A stretch of DNA of 64,000 bases from Bacillota bacterium (GTDB taxonomy: Bacteria > Bacillota > Clostridia > Acetivibrionales > DSM-1351), in assembly GCA_023460955.1 (NCBI GenBank), contig JAEWOH010000024.1, positions 124,001 through 188,000 of the forward strand. Direction: 5' to 3'. Under the pieces are notes generated by a model. The model worked only from the letters and a program-made list of their open reading frames with translations. It had not been told where the DNA came from and did not search any database. Below are positions 42,310 to 49,881 of the stretch, piece by piece. Each line of letters begins with the position of its first letter. Position 1 is the first letter of the stretch. Made by a program: the position numbers and the translations under genes.

Positions 42310-43470
42310 ATGAGAATTATTCTATATACAGGTAAGGGCGGTGTGGGAAAAACAAGCATAGCGGCAGCAACGGCCTGTAAAATAGCCTCCGAAGGTAAAA
42401 AGGTTCTTGTTGTAAGTACTGACATGGCGCACAGCTTAAGCGATTCGTTTGATATAAAGCTATCAAATGACCCTGTTGAAGTCAGTAAAAATTTATTTGC
42501 TATGGAAATAGACTCTGTTCTGGAAAATGAGAAATCCTGGAGTAATATAAAGGGCTACATTGAAAAGCTAATGGTGCTGAAGGCTGAAAAAACCATTGAG
42601 AGTGAAGAATTGCTGGTTTTTCCAGGGTTTGATGAACTAATGGCATTGCTTAAAATCAAAGATATATATGATGAGGGTTTTTACGAGGTTTTAATAGTGG
42701 ATTGTGCTCCGACAGGTGAAACAATGTCACTTCTGAAATTCCCGGATTTGTTCAAATGGTGGATGGAAAAGCTTTTCCCCATTAAAAGGAAGGGAGCCAA
42801 GCTTGCCAGGCCCATTATTCAAGCAACGATAAAAGTACCAGTACCATCAGATGAAACCTTTGATGATATTGAGAAGCTGTATAATAAAATCGACCAGCTT
42901 CACAAGTTAATGCAGAATAAAGATGTGGTTAGTATCAGAATTGTGACAACTCCAGAAAAAATTGTTATTAAGGAGGCTAAAAGGAGCTTTTCCTACCTGC
43001 ATCTCTTTAATTACAACGTTGACAGCATTATCATTAACAAAATATTTTCAGAAGCCTCTTTGAATGGCTATTTTGAAAAATGGGCCGATATACAAAAAGA
43101 AAACATCAAGGAAATTACAGACAGTTTCAGTGGAATTCCGGTATTCAAACTTGAATTGCTTGATTATGAGTTAAGAAAGCTTGAGGTACTTAATGAAATA
43201 GGCAAAAGACTGTACAATAAAGCGAATCCTGAGGAAATTCTATTCGCTGAAAAGATATTTACGGTAGAAAAGGATGGCAGCGGATTTGTATTGTGTATAA
43301 GAATGCCTTTTGTTGATAAAAAACAATTAAAGCTTTCGCAAAAAGGTGATGAAATTACTATATCAATTAAAAATGAGAGGCGCTGCCTGATTTTGCCTCT
43401 TAAGTTACAATCACTTGAAATAGATGGTGCTAAGTATGAGGATGGCAAGCTGAATATTCATTTTGCGTAA
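42310..43470 (+). CDS. ArsA/Get3-like ATPase with C-terminal HSP20-like domain, copy 2
   Basis: 386 aa from ATG 42310, chosen because AAAGGA is nine bases upstream (GTG 42304 is too close to it). P-loop GKGGVGKTSIAAATA, STDMAHSLSD and IVDCAPTGETMSLLKFP are present. It parallels copy 1 over its whole length, including FPIKRKGAKLARPI against FPIGKVALKVLRPI and a C-terminal HSP20-like domain (FVLCIRMPFVDKKQL). The pair probably forms a heterodimer or two homodimers. Arsenite-binding cysteines are missing. Confidence 0.88.
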   Translation: MRIILYTGKGGVGKTSIAAATACKIASEGKKVLVVSTDMAHSLSDSFDIKLSNDPVEVSKNLFAMEIDSVLENEKSWSNIKGYIEKLMVLKAEKTIESEELLVFPGFDELMALLKIKDIYDEGFYEVLIVDCAPTGETMSLLKFPDLFKWWMEKLFPIKRKGAKLARPIIQATIKVPVPSDETFDDIEKLYNKIDQLHKLMQNKDVVSIRIVTTPEKIVIKEAKRSFSYLHLFNYNVDSIIINKIFSEASLNGYFEKWADIQKENIKEITDSFSGIPVFKLELLDYELRKLEVLNEIGKRLYNKANPEEILFAEKIFTVEKDGSGFVLCIRMPFVDKKQLKLSQKGDEITISIKNERRCLILPLKLQSLEIDGAKYEDGKLNIHFA

Positions 43471-43582
43471 TTGGTTGTTAAAGTCATAGGATTCTGGTTC
43501 TATGGCTTCTTTTAAAAATATTTTTATCAAAAATTTTTCCTGACTACTTCAAACAAATTCGGACAAAATATTAAAGAATAAA

Positions 43583-43963
43583 ATGAATTTGAAGTTCAAG
43601 GGAGGGATTGTTATTCATATAATTGGAAGATTCCTGGACCCTGGGCAGGTGGGAGGTCTTGTAGATACTCTCAGGAACAGCGGTATACAAAGAAGAGATA
43701 TGATTATCAGCACTATGGATGAAGAAAAATTTCAGAGCATGAGAAATGATGTTAAAGACAATCGTGCAAGTGCTGTAGTTAAGACAGACCAGGATGACCC
43801 CGGTCAGCTTGAAGCCTTTGTTGAAAGCGTAAATGACCTGAGTGATATGCATGAAGACGCAGGAATTGTAGTTTATGTTAAAGCAGCCAAACACAAGGCG
43901 CAGGAAGTAAAGTCAGTAATGGAACAATCCGGAGCAGTTGAAATAAAGATTCACGAAATCTAA
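43583..43963 (+). CDS. Small conserved-looking protein upstream of tlp
   Basis: The frame from ATG 43583 gives 126 aa, but AAGGGAGG (43598-43605) lies inside it, seven bases before an in-frame ATT at 43613. Initiation there would give a 116-aa protein starting (M)HIIGRFLDPGQ. The sequence has an alternating beta/alpha pattern with two similar parts (RFLDPGQVGGLVDTLRNSG and KAAKHKAQEVKSVMEQSG). Family not recognised. The tlp gene begins 21 bases downstream, so a sporulation link is likely. Confidence 0.65.
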   Translation: MNLKFKGGIVIHIIGRFLDPGQVGGLVDTLRNSGIQRRDMIISTMDEEKFQSMRNDVKDNRASAVVKTDQDDPGQLEAFVESVNDLSDMHEDAGIVVYVKAAKHKAQEVKSVMEQSGAVEIKIHEI

Positions 43964-43984
43964 CTATAAAGGAGAGATGCAACG

Positions 43985-44221
43985 ATGAATGATAATAAAC
44001 CAAAACCAGATGACAGAAGTGACAATGTAGATAGAATACAGCATAATATCAACCATACAATAAGGAATATGGAAGCGGCCGAGGATATGTTGGCAAAGGT
44101 GGATGACCCCACACAACAAAGAGAGCTGGAAGAGAAAAATGATAGAAGAAGAGATGCTCTCCAGGGAATGCGCGAAGAGATAAGAGACGAAGCACTTAAC
44201 CAGAGAGAAAAAGACAGATAA
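43985..44221 (+). CDS. tlp: Small acid-soluble spore protein Tlp
   Basis: 78 aa matching the Tlp family: the N-terminal KPKPDDRSDNVDRIQ, the helix NINHTIRNMEAAEDML and the C-terminal EEKNDRRRDALQGMREEI. It is a minor small acid-soluble protein of the spore core. AAAGGAGAGATG precedes the ATG at 43985. Expression should depend on forespore sigma factor G, though I could not identify that promoter. A strong terminator follows. Confidence 0.9.
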   Translation: MNDNKPKPDDRSDNVDRIQHNINHTIRNMEAAEDMLAKVDDPTQQRELEEKNDRRRDALQGMREEIRDEALNQREKDR

Positions 44222-44230
44222 TTGTAATTG

Positions 44231-44274
44231 CCCGGAATAATCGCAACGAACTTGTTGAATATTCCGGGTTTTTT
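44231..44274 (+). terminator. Terminator of the tlp unit
   Basis: CCCGGAATA pairs exactly with TATTCCGGG, followed by six T. Confidence 0.9.
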
Positions 44275-44384
44275 ATACATAAAAGTACTGGTGAGTTCTA
44301 AATAAAATAGATTAGGCTTGTAATTTTAAGTATTAAGAAATAATATATAGCTATAAGATTATGGAATATAAAGGAAGATTCAAA

Positions 44385-45518
44385 ATGAAAAAGTTTATAA
44401 TTGTTCTTTTAACAGTTAACTTATTACTTTTCACACCAGCCTGTTCAGAACAGAAAGACTACTCCCTAAAGTCGGTGGAAGTAAGCGCCTCTACTGCAAA
44501 TAAAATTGAAATTGTCGAGGCGGCACAATGGCCCACAGAAAAATGGAGCACATCGACACCTGAAAAACAGGGACTTAATGAACAGCAACTGGCAAAGACC
44601 GATATGAGAGTAAAAGATAATTATCCAAATGTATTCAGTCTTCTGGTGATAAAAGACGGCTATCTGGTTTTTGAGAAATATTACAATGGAGCAAAACAGG
44701 ACAGTTATAACCCTGTATATTCCGTAACAAAGAGCGTTTTGTCGGCTTTGACAGGTATTGCTATCAGAGAAAAGCTTATAGAAAATACAAATCAGAAAGT
44801 GTCCGAATTAATTCCTGAATATTTTAAGTTTATTGATAATCCCAAAAAAAGAGATATTACAGTTAAAAATGTCCTGACTATGACAGGTGGGCTTGACTCA
44901 ATTGATAACAATTACTATGGCTTTTTTACAAGCCGGAATTGGCTTGAGTATACAATTCAAAGACCACTAACCGATGAGGTGGGAAGTAAATTTGTGTACA
45001 ATACCGGCTTAACCCAGTTTCTTTCAGGAATAATTACTGAAAAATCCAAAATGAGTACAAAGGACTTTGCGGATAAATACCTTTTTAGCCATCTCAACAT
45101 AGAGGTAAAACGGTGGGATAAAGACCCTTCTGATTATTACGGAGGAGGCACGGGACTAAATCTTACGGCAAGAGATATGGCTAAATTCGGCTACCTCTAT
45201 TTGAATAATGGGTTGTGGGAAGGGAAACAAATTATACCGAAGGAGTGGGTAGAAGCCTCAACATCGAAACAGTTCGATGTGGGTGACGGTGTTGATTATG
45301 GTTATTTGTTCTGGATAAAGACAATAAAAAACAGCACAACAGGTAAATCGTATTATACCTACCGTGCTGACGGTGCCGGAGGCCAAAAGATTCTTGTTAT
45401 CCCTGAGCTCCAAATGATCGTTGTTGTTACAGCAAACGAAAATAAGACTTCCAGAGATAATAAGGATACCCAAAGCCTGATAGAAGATTTCGTGATTCCT
45501 GCAGTAGAGGATCATTAA
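44385..45518 (+). CDS. Lipoprotein serine hydrolase (beta-lactamase/class C family)
   Basis: 377 aa from ATG 44385 (AAGGAAG upstream; an ATG at 44361 is in frame). The signal peptide ends in a lipobox (LLFTPAC), so the mature protein should be anchored to the outer face of the membrane. The active-site motif SVTK (VYSVTKSVLSALTGIA) and YNT (FVYNTGLTQF) are present, and YRADGAGGQ replaces the KTG box. Likely an esterase or peptidase of the penicillin-binding-protein-like group. It ends facing the alpha/beta hydrolase gene. Confidence 0.85.
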   Translation: MKKFIIVLLTVNLLLFTPACSEQKDYSLKSVEVSASTANKIEIVEAAQWPTEKWSTSTPEKQGLNEQQLAKTDMRVKDNYPNVFSLLVIKDGYLVFEKYYNGAKQDSYNPVYSVTKSVLSALTGIAIREKLIENTNQKVSELIPEYFKFIDNPKKRDITVKNVLTMTGGLDSIDNNYYGFFTSRNWLEYTIQRPLTDEVGSKFVYNTGLTQFLSGIITEKSKMSTKDFADKYLFSHLNIEVKRWDKDPSDYYGGGTGLNLTARDMAKFGYLYLNNGLWEGKQIIPKEWVEASTSKQFDVGDGVDYGYLFWIKTIKNSTTGKSYYTYRADGAGGQKILVIPELQMIVVVTANENKTSRDNKDTQSLIEDFVIPAVEDH

Positions 45519-45524
45519 TAAAGA

Positions 45525-45547
45525 AATTACGTAACAGCACCGTAATT
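45525..45547. terminator. Small hairpin between convergent genes
   Basis: AATTACG pairs with CGTAATT across a nine-base loop. It overlaps the stop codon of the minus-strand hydrolase. The short T-rich flanks suggest a weak terminator. Confidence 0.45.
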
Positions 45548-46385
45548 ATTTGGAGTTTACAAACTGGTATGAACTCTCTTTAATAAAATTGACCAATTCA
45601 TTATTAAATTTATCCTGTTCCTCGTAGAAAAGAGCATGGCCGCTATTTTCAAACGGTACAAGGCGAGAATTTGATATACTTTGATGCATTACCTCTGCAA
45701 GAGCGTAAAGGCAAACTTCATCATGAATTCCGTGCATTATAAGGGTTGGAACTTTTATACTTCCCATATCTTTAAACAGGGCTTCATCTCTGAAGGTTAT
45801 GGCACAGGCTGCTGTAGCAGCTCCGGAGGCTTCGAAGCCCAGCTGGAAGAACCAGTCTGATTGAGGCTGGGTTATTGGCTTGTAAAAAAACAGCGGTGCT
45901 GTGTCTCTCAGCATCTGAGGCCTGTCTTTTAGTGAGCTTTCAATAATCTTTGTTATAGCCTCCCTGGGCTGCCCGTAAGGAAAACCCGGCCTCTGGGTGA
46001 GACTTGGTGCGGCGGCGCCAAAAAGTGCCAGCTTTGTTACACCATAACCGTTATATCGTGCCATATATCTGATAGCGGCGGCGCCGCCCATGGAATGGCC
46101 ACATAACACAAAGCTCTTCAAATTCAATGCGTTTACTACTCCTCTAATATCATCCGCTATATGGTTATATGTATAGCCGGAATAGGGCTTGCTTGAATTG
46201 CCAAAGCCTCTGGTGTCCATTCCAATACATCTGAAACCCATAGCTGGAAGTCTGTTGTACTGATACTCATACGCCCTGTGGCTCAAAGGCCAGCCGTGGA
46301 TAAACAGCAAAGTTATTTTGCCGTTGGGGTTTATGTCATGAACAAAAATTTTAACATCTGGCTCTGTTTTAACGTAATATTCCAA
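45546..46385 (-). CDS. Alpha/beta hydrolase (haloperoxidase/arylesterase-like)
   Basis: 279 aa with the complete alpha/beta hydrolase triad: nucleophile Ser in CGHSMGGAAA, Asp in MHGIHDEVC and His in ENSGHALFYEE. The oxyanion region is IHGWPLSH. The pattern is that of cofactor-free haloperoxidases and related esterases. Cytoplasmic (no signal peptide). On the minus strand, AGGTGTAC lies just before the start at 46385. It has no operon partner. Confidence 0.88.
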   Translation of the reverse strand: MEYYVKTEPDVKIFVHDINPNGKITLLFIHGWPLSHRAYEYQYNRLPAMGFRCIGMDTRGFGNSSKPYSGYTYNHIADDIRGVVNALNLKSFVLCGHSMGGAAAIRYMARYNGYGVTKLALFGAAAPSLTQRPGFPYGQPREAITKIIESSLKDRPQMLRDTAPLFFYKPITQPQSDWFFQLGFEASGAATAACAITFRDEALFKDMGSIKVPTLIMHGIHDEVCLYALAEVMHQSISNSRLVPFENSGHALFYEEQDKFNNELVNFIKESSYQFVNSK

Positions 46386-46575
46386 AAGTACACCTCCAAA
46401 TAAATTTATTCATTACATATTATTCGTTTATACCTGCATTTGTGAGGTATTATTTGTAGTATAAAAAGCAGATGACTATTTAATAAAAGATTATAATAAT
46501 TTATTAAAACCATGTAAAAAATAAACTATAGATAAATATTGATATCATCTATTTACAGTAGAAAGAGGAGAGAAT

Positions 46576-47205
46576 ATGAGTTTATTTCTTGGTAAAATTC
46601 ATTTCTGGCTATATAATAAAGTTCTTTGGACTGAGAAAATCGAGGAAGATATTCTGAACTGGGCTCGGGACAAGGGGCTGCCGGCAGAAAAATGGTTTAG
46701 AGAAAATAGCGAACAATATGGAGCTTCAATGGGAAGAGAACCCTTGGAAAAAATCATTGATACTTCAAATATTCATGGCTGGCTTCAGGACAGAATTGAA
46801 AGTGCTGAATTAAGGCAGGCTGCACTGGTTACCGAAATTCTTACTGAAGATATGTCTTATAAGGCTGAGCTTCTGGAACTGTTTAAAAAGCAAGGAGAAG
46901 CAGCTGCAAAGGAGTATGGAGAGAAGCCTGAAGCACCTGAAGGAATTTTCAATGCGCTTAATGACTATATACTTGAAGGAATGCCTTGCGACAGGGTAAA
47001 TGAGGTGGTTTCTTCAGGTGAAACAGAGTTTGTATGGCGGACTACCACCTGCCTGCACACTCAGTATTGGGATAGAGTAAAAGGAGATATAAGCCATTTC
47101 TACGACTTGAGAAAAGTATGGGTAACTTCATTTGTATCATCAATAAATGAAGCCTATCAATACACCACAAATTCTGAGGGAATCCATAAAATATCAAAGA
47201 CATAA
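46576..47205 (+). CDS. Uncharacterised cytoplasmic protein, 209 aa
   Basis: ATG 46576 has AAAGAGGAGAGA upstream. The product is mostly helical, with a Cys/His-containing segment near the C-terminus (TTTCLHTQYWDRVKGDISHFYD) that could form a ligand or metal site. No signal peptide or membrane helix. I do not recognise the family. A hemerythrin-domain gene follows after 76 bases, and co-transcription is possible. Confidence 0.75.
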   Translation: MSLFLGKIHFWLYNKVLWTEKIEEDILNWARDKGLPAEKWFRENSEQYGASMGREPLEKIIDTSNIHGWLQDRIESAELRQAALVTEILTEDMSYKAELLELFKKQGEAAAKEYGEKPEAPEGIFNALNDYILEGMPCDRVNEVVSSGETEFVWRTTTCLHTQYWDRVKGDISHFYDLRKVWVTSFVSSINEAYQYTTNSEGIHKISKT

Positions 47206-47281
47206 TTTGATATTTATTCATAGTTTTATTAATAGTTTTATTCATAATTTGAAAGCTGGATAATAGCGGATTGGAGGCTAT

Positions 47282-47839
47282 ATGACCTTAATAGACCTGA
47301 TGGTAGAAGAACATAAATATATTAAACGGATGCTTGCAGTTATCCGTAAGTATTGCTACAAAGTAATGAATAAAGAGCCTGTCCAGTACGAGGATTTTTA
47401 TAGAATGATTGACTTTGTGCGAAATTATGCTGACAAGCACCATCACGGGAAAGAAGAGAAGCTGCTCTTTGAACGTATGATGAAGGAATTGGGACGTCCG
47501 GCTGAAATGCTTGTACGTCACGGAATGCTCGTGGAGCACGACCTGGGAAGGCTTCATATGCAGGAACTGGAAGCAGCTTTGAAAAAAGTGATGGAGGGTG
47601 ATGACGAAGCAAGGCTGGATGTTATAGCAAATGCCATTTCATATACACATCTTCTTCACAGGCATATTGACAAAGAAGATGGAGTTGTATATAAATACGC
47701 TCAAAATAACCTTGTCAAGGAAACTCAGGACCAGCTGGACCAGGAGGGGGACAAGCTTGAAAGGGAAGCAGAAATCAAAAATATACAGGACAAGTATATA
47801 AAACTTGTTGAAGAACTTGAAAATAAAATTAAACTGTAA
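47282..47839 (+). CDS. Hemerythrin HHE-domain protein
   Basis: 185 aa. The histidine/glutamate ligands of a diiron four-helix bundle are spread as expected: HKYIKRM near the N-terminus, DKHHHGKEEKLLFERM (about 58-72), HGMLVEHDLGR (about 81-91) and YTHLLHRHIDKEDGVVY (about 120-136). A helical tail follows. Such proteins sense or bind oxygen or nitric oxide in anaerobes. GGAGG is seven bases before ATG 47282. Confidence 0.9.
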   Translation: MTLIDLMVEEHKYIKRMLAVIRKYCYKVMNKEPVQYEDFYRMIDFVRNYADKHHHGKEEKLLFERMMKELGRPAEMLVRHGMLVEHDLGRLHMQELEAALKKVMEGDDEARLDVIANAISYTHLLHRHIDKEDGVVYKYAQNNLVKETQDQLDQEGDKLEREAEIKNIQDKYIKLVEELENKIKL

Positions 47840-47848
47840 AGGCTTACG

Positions 47849-47877
47849 ATCAGCCGGTATCTATTAATCCGGCTGAT
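47849..47877 (+). terminator. Hairpin after the hemerythrin gene
   Basis: ATCAGCCGG pairs exactly with CCGGCTGAT around an 11-base loop. The T tract is poor, so it may be a weak terminator. Confidence 0.5.
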
Positions 47878-47946
47878 TGAAGCAGTAAATTGATTTTATC
47901 GATGAATGGGTGTCGGTTTTTTAACATTAAAGGGTATATATGAACA

Positions 47947-47974
47947 TTGCAAAGAGTCTCATATCTGGTATAAT
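47947..47974 (+). promoter_or_regulatory. Promoter of the chemoreceptor gene
   Basis: TTGCAA (47947-47952), 16 bp, TATAAT (47969-47974) with an extended -10 (TGGTATAAT). This leaves a leader of about 65 bases. Confidence 0.6.
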
Positions 47975-48047
47975 TTACTTTAGTATATACATATTACGTT
48001 ACCATATTAAAACATTTTAATTTTTACTTAAGAAACGGAGACTACAT

Positions 48048-49763
48048 ATGCTGAAAAGATTTAAAGTTATTCAAAAGATATTATTTCTTTCTGTCATTCT
48101 GATAGCTATCATTTTGTCAATTGGTGTTCTTAACTACTTCTCTATTAAAAGCTCCCACGATAGTATTTCAACAATGTACAAAGACAGGCTCAAGCCTATC
48201 CAATGGCTCAATGACATGAGAAACCAGAGCAGGGCCCGTGAAGCCGATATACTTTATGTTATCCAATACACCGGCAATCCAAATGCACAAGCTGCTTATA
48301 TCAATGATATAAAGAATAGAACAGAAAAGTTTGAAGAATTGTGGAAAAACTACAAAGCTACAAAACTTCTTCAATTTGAAATAGAAACTATACCTGTTAT
48401 CGAACAAAACTATGCGGAGTACCTAAAGCAAATTAATGAAGCAATTGAAATCGCCAAAAAAGGAAACGGTTCAGAAGCATTTAGTTTACTTGAGAGTAAT
48501 TCTGAAGCCGAAAGTAAATTTCATAAAGCATTACAGGCTTTAGCAACCTATAATGCTGATGTGGCCGATGAATTAAATACTGAAGACAACAAAAACTACG
48601 AGAGAACACGGGCTGTTAACACCATTATTATTGGTTTATCCTTGTTGCTGGGGATATTTTTAAGTATTATTATTACAAATTCAATAATCCGTCCTCTCAA
48701 GCATATGAGAAAAGAACTTCATATGCTTGCTGAAAGAGGAGGAGACTTGACACAGGAGATTAATATTGACTCTAAGGACGAAATAGGAGATCTGGCCGTC
48801 AGTGTTAATAAGTTTATAAGAAATATCCGAACTATTATGATAGAAGTAAATGATTGCTCTAAAAACGTAGAACTTGCTGCTGCGGCAGTATCTGACAGTC
48901 TGCTCCACCTGAATGAGGCCGTTGAAGATACCTCTGCCACGGTTGAAGAAATATCTGCTGGAATGGAGGAAACAGCAGCCGCAGCTGAAGAAGTTAATGC
49001 TTCCTCAGCGGAAATTGAGAACGCTATAGAGTCAATGGCTGAAAGAGCTCAGCAAGGTGCAGAAGCAGCTAAACAAATAAATACCAGAGCAGCGGAGTTA
49101 AAGGTAAATTCAGATACTTCGCAAAAGACAGGAACCGCAATATATAGAGAAGTTAAACAAGGGTTGGAAGCTTCTCTTGAACGCTCCAGAGCTATCGAGA
49201 AAATTAGCGTTCTTTCAGAGGCTATACTTCAAATATCCTCACAAACCAACTTGTTAGCTTTAAATGCTGCTATAGAAGCAGCCAGAGCAGGCGAGGCAGG
49301 AAAAGGCTTTGCAGTGGTGGCCGATGAAATAAGAAAATTGGCCGAGGACTCAAAAAATACAGTTAACGAAATACAGGTTGTAACAAGAGACGTTGTATCA
49401 GCAGTAGAAGACCTGTCTGACAGTTCAAAATCGATAATTGATTTTATTGACAACAATGTAATGAATGATTACCGCACAATGATAGAGACAGGCGAGGCTT
49501 ACAGCAGCGATGCTATTTATGTTGATGACCTGGTTACCGAATTCAGCGCAACCGCTGAAGAACTGACAGCCTCTGTCGAAGGTATAATTAATGCCATAAA
49601 CGAAGTATCAAAAACAGTTAATGAAGGCGCCGCTGGTACTCAGAATATCGCCGAGAAATCCACCGATATCCTGCTCAAGGTAAACGATGTACAAAAACAG
49701 ATGGATATAAGCAGCTCCAATGCAAGAAAACTGAAAGAAGTTGTTTCAAAATTTAAGGTTTAA
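48048..49763 (+). CDS. Methyl-accepting chemotaxis protein
   Basis: 571 aa. TM1 at about residues 10-29, an extracellular four-helix-bundle sensor (4HB_MCP type, about 30-190), TM2 at about 193-213, HAMP to about 270, then the cytoplasmic signalling domain. The conserved hairpin tip is SSQTNLLALNAAIEAARAGEAGKGFAVVADEIRKLA (split here by eye around residue 405). It should transmit a chemical signal to CheA/CheW at a cell pole. GGAG lies upstream of ATG 48048. No other chemotaxis gene is in the window, so it is an orphan receptor. Confidence 0.95.
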   Translation: MLKRFKVIQKILFLSVILIAIILSIGVLNYFSIKSSHDSISTMYKDRLKPIQWLNDMRNQSRAREADILYVIQYTGNPNAQAAYINDIKNRTEKFEELWKNYKATKLLQFEIETIPVIEQNYAEYLKQINEAIEIAKKGNGSEAFSLLESNSEAESKFHKALQALATYNADVADELNTEDNKNYERTRAVNTIIIGLSLLLGIFLSIIITNSIIRPLKHMRKELHMLAERGGDLTQEINIDSKDEIGDLAVSVNKFIRNIRTIMIEVNDCSKNVELAAAAVSDSLLHLNEAVEDTSATVEEISAGMEETAAAAEEVNASSAEIENAIESMAERAQQGAEAAKQINTRAAELKVNSDTSQKTGTAIYREVKQGLEASLERSRAIEKISVLSEAILQISSQTNLLALNAAIEAARAGEAGKGFAVVADEIRKLAEDSKNTVNEIQVVTRDVVSAVEDLSDSSKSIIDFIDNNVMNDYRTMIETGEAYSSDAIYVDDLVTEFSATAEELTASVEGIINAINEVSKTVNEGAAGTQNIAEKSTDILLKVNDVQKQMDISSSNARKLKEVVSKFKV

Positions 49764-49817
49764 TTTGGACAACAAAAATCAATGAATTAACAGGAATAGA
49801 ATATAAATTAATTAAGT

Positions 49818-49859
49818 AAACGAAAGAGAAGACCGGAACCCCGATCTTCTCTTTCGTTT
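49818..49859. terminator. Bidirectional terminator between chemoreceptor and helicase
   Basis: AAACGAAAGAGAAGA pairs exactly with TCTTCTCTTTCGTTT across a CG-rich loop. The convergent genes on both sides can use it. Confidence 0.85.
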
Positions 49860-49881
49860 ACAACATTATTTAAATATTTGC

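Noticed and set aside
40801..43470. Arsenic resistance operon
   Set aside because: Only ArsA-like ATPases are present, they lack the metal-binding cysteines and there is no arsB, arsC, arsD or ArsR gene. The regulator is MarR-type.
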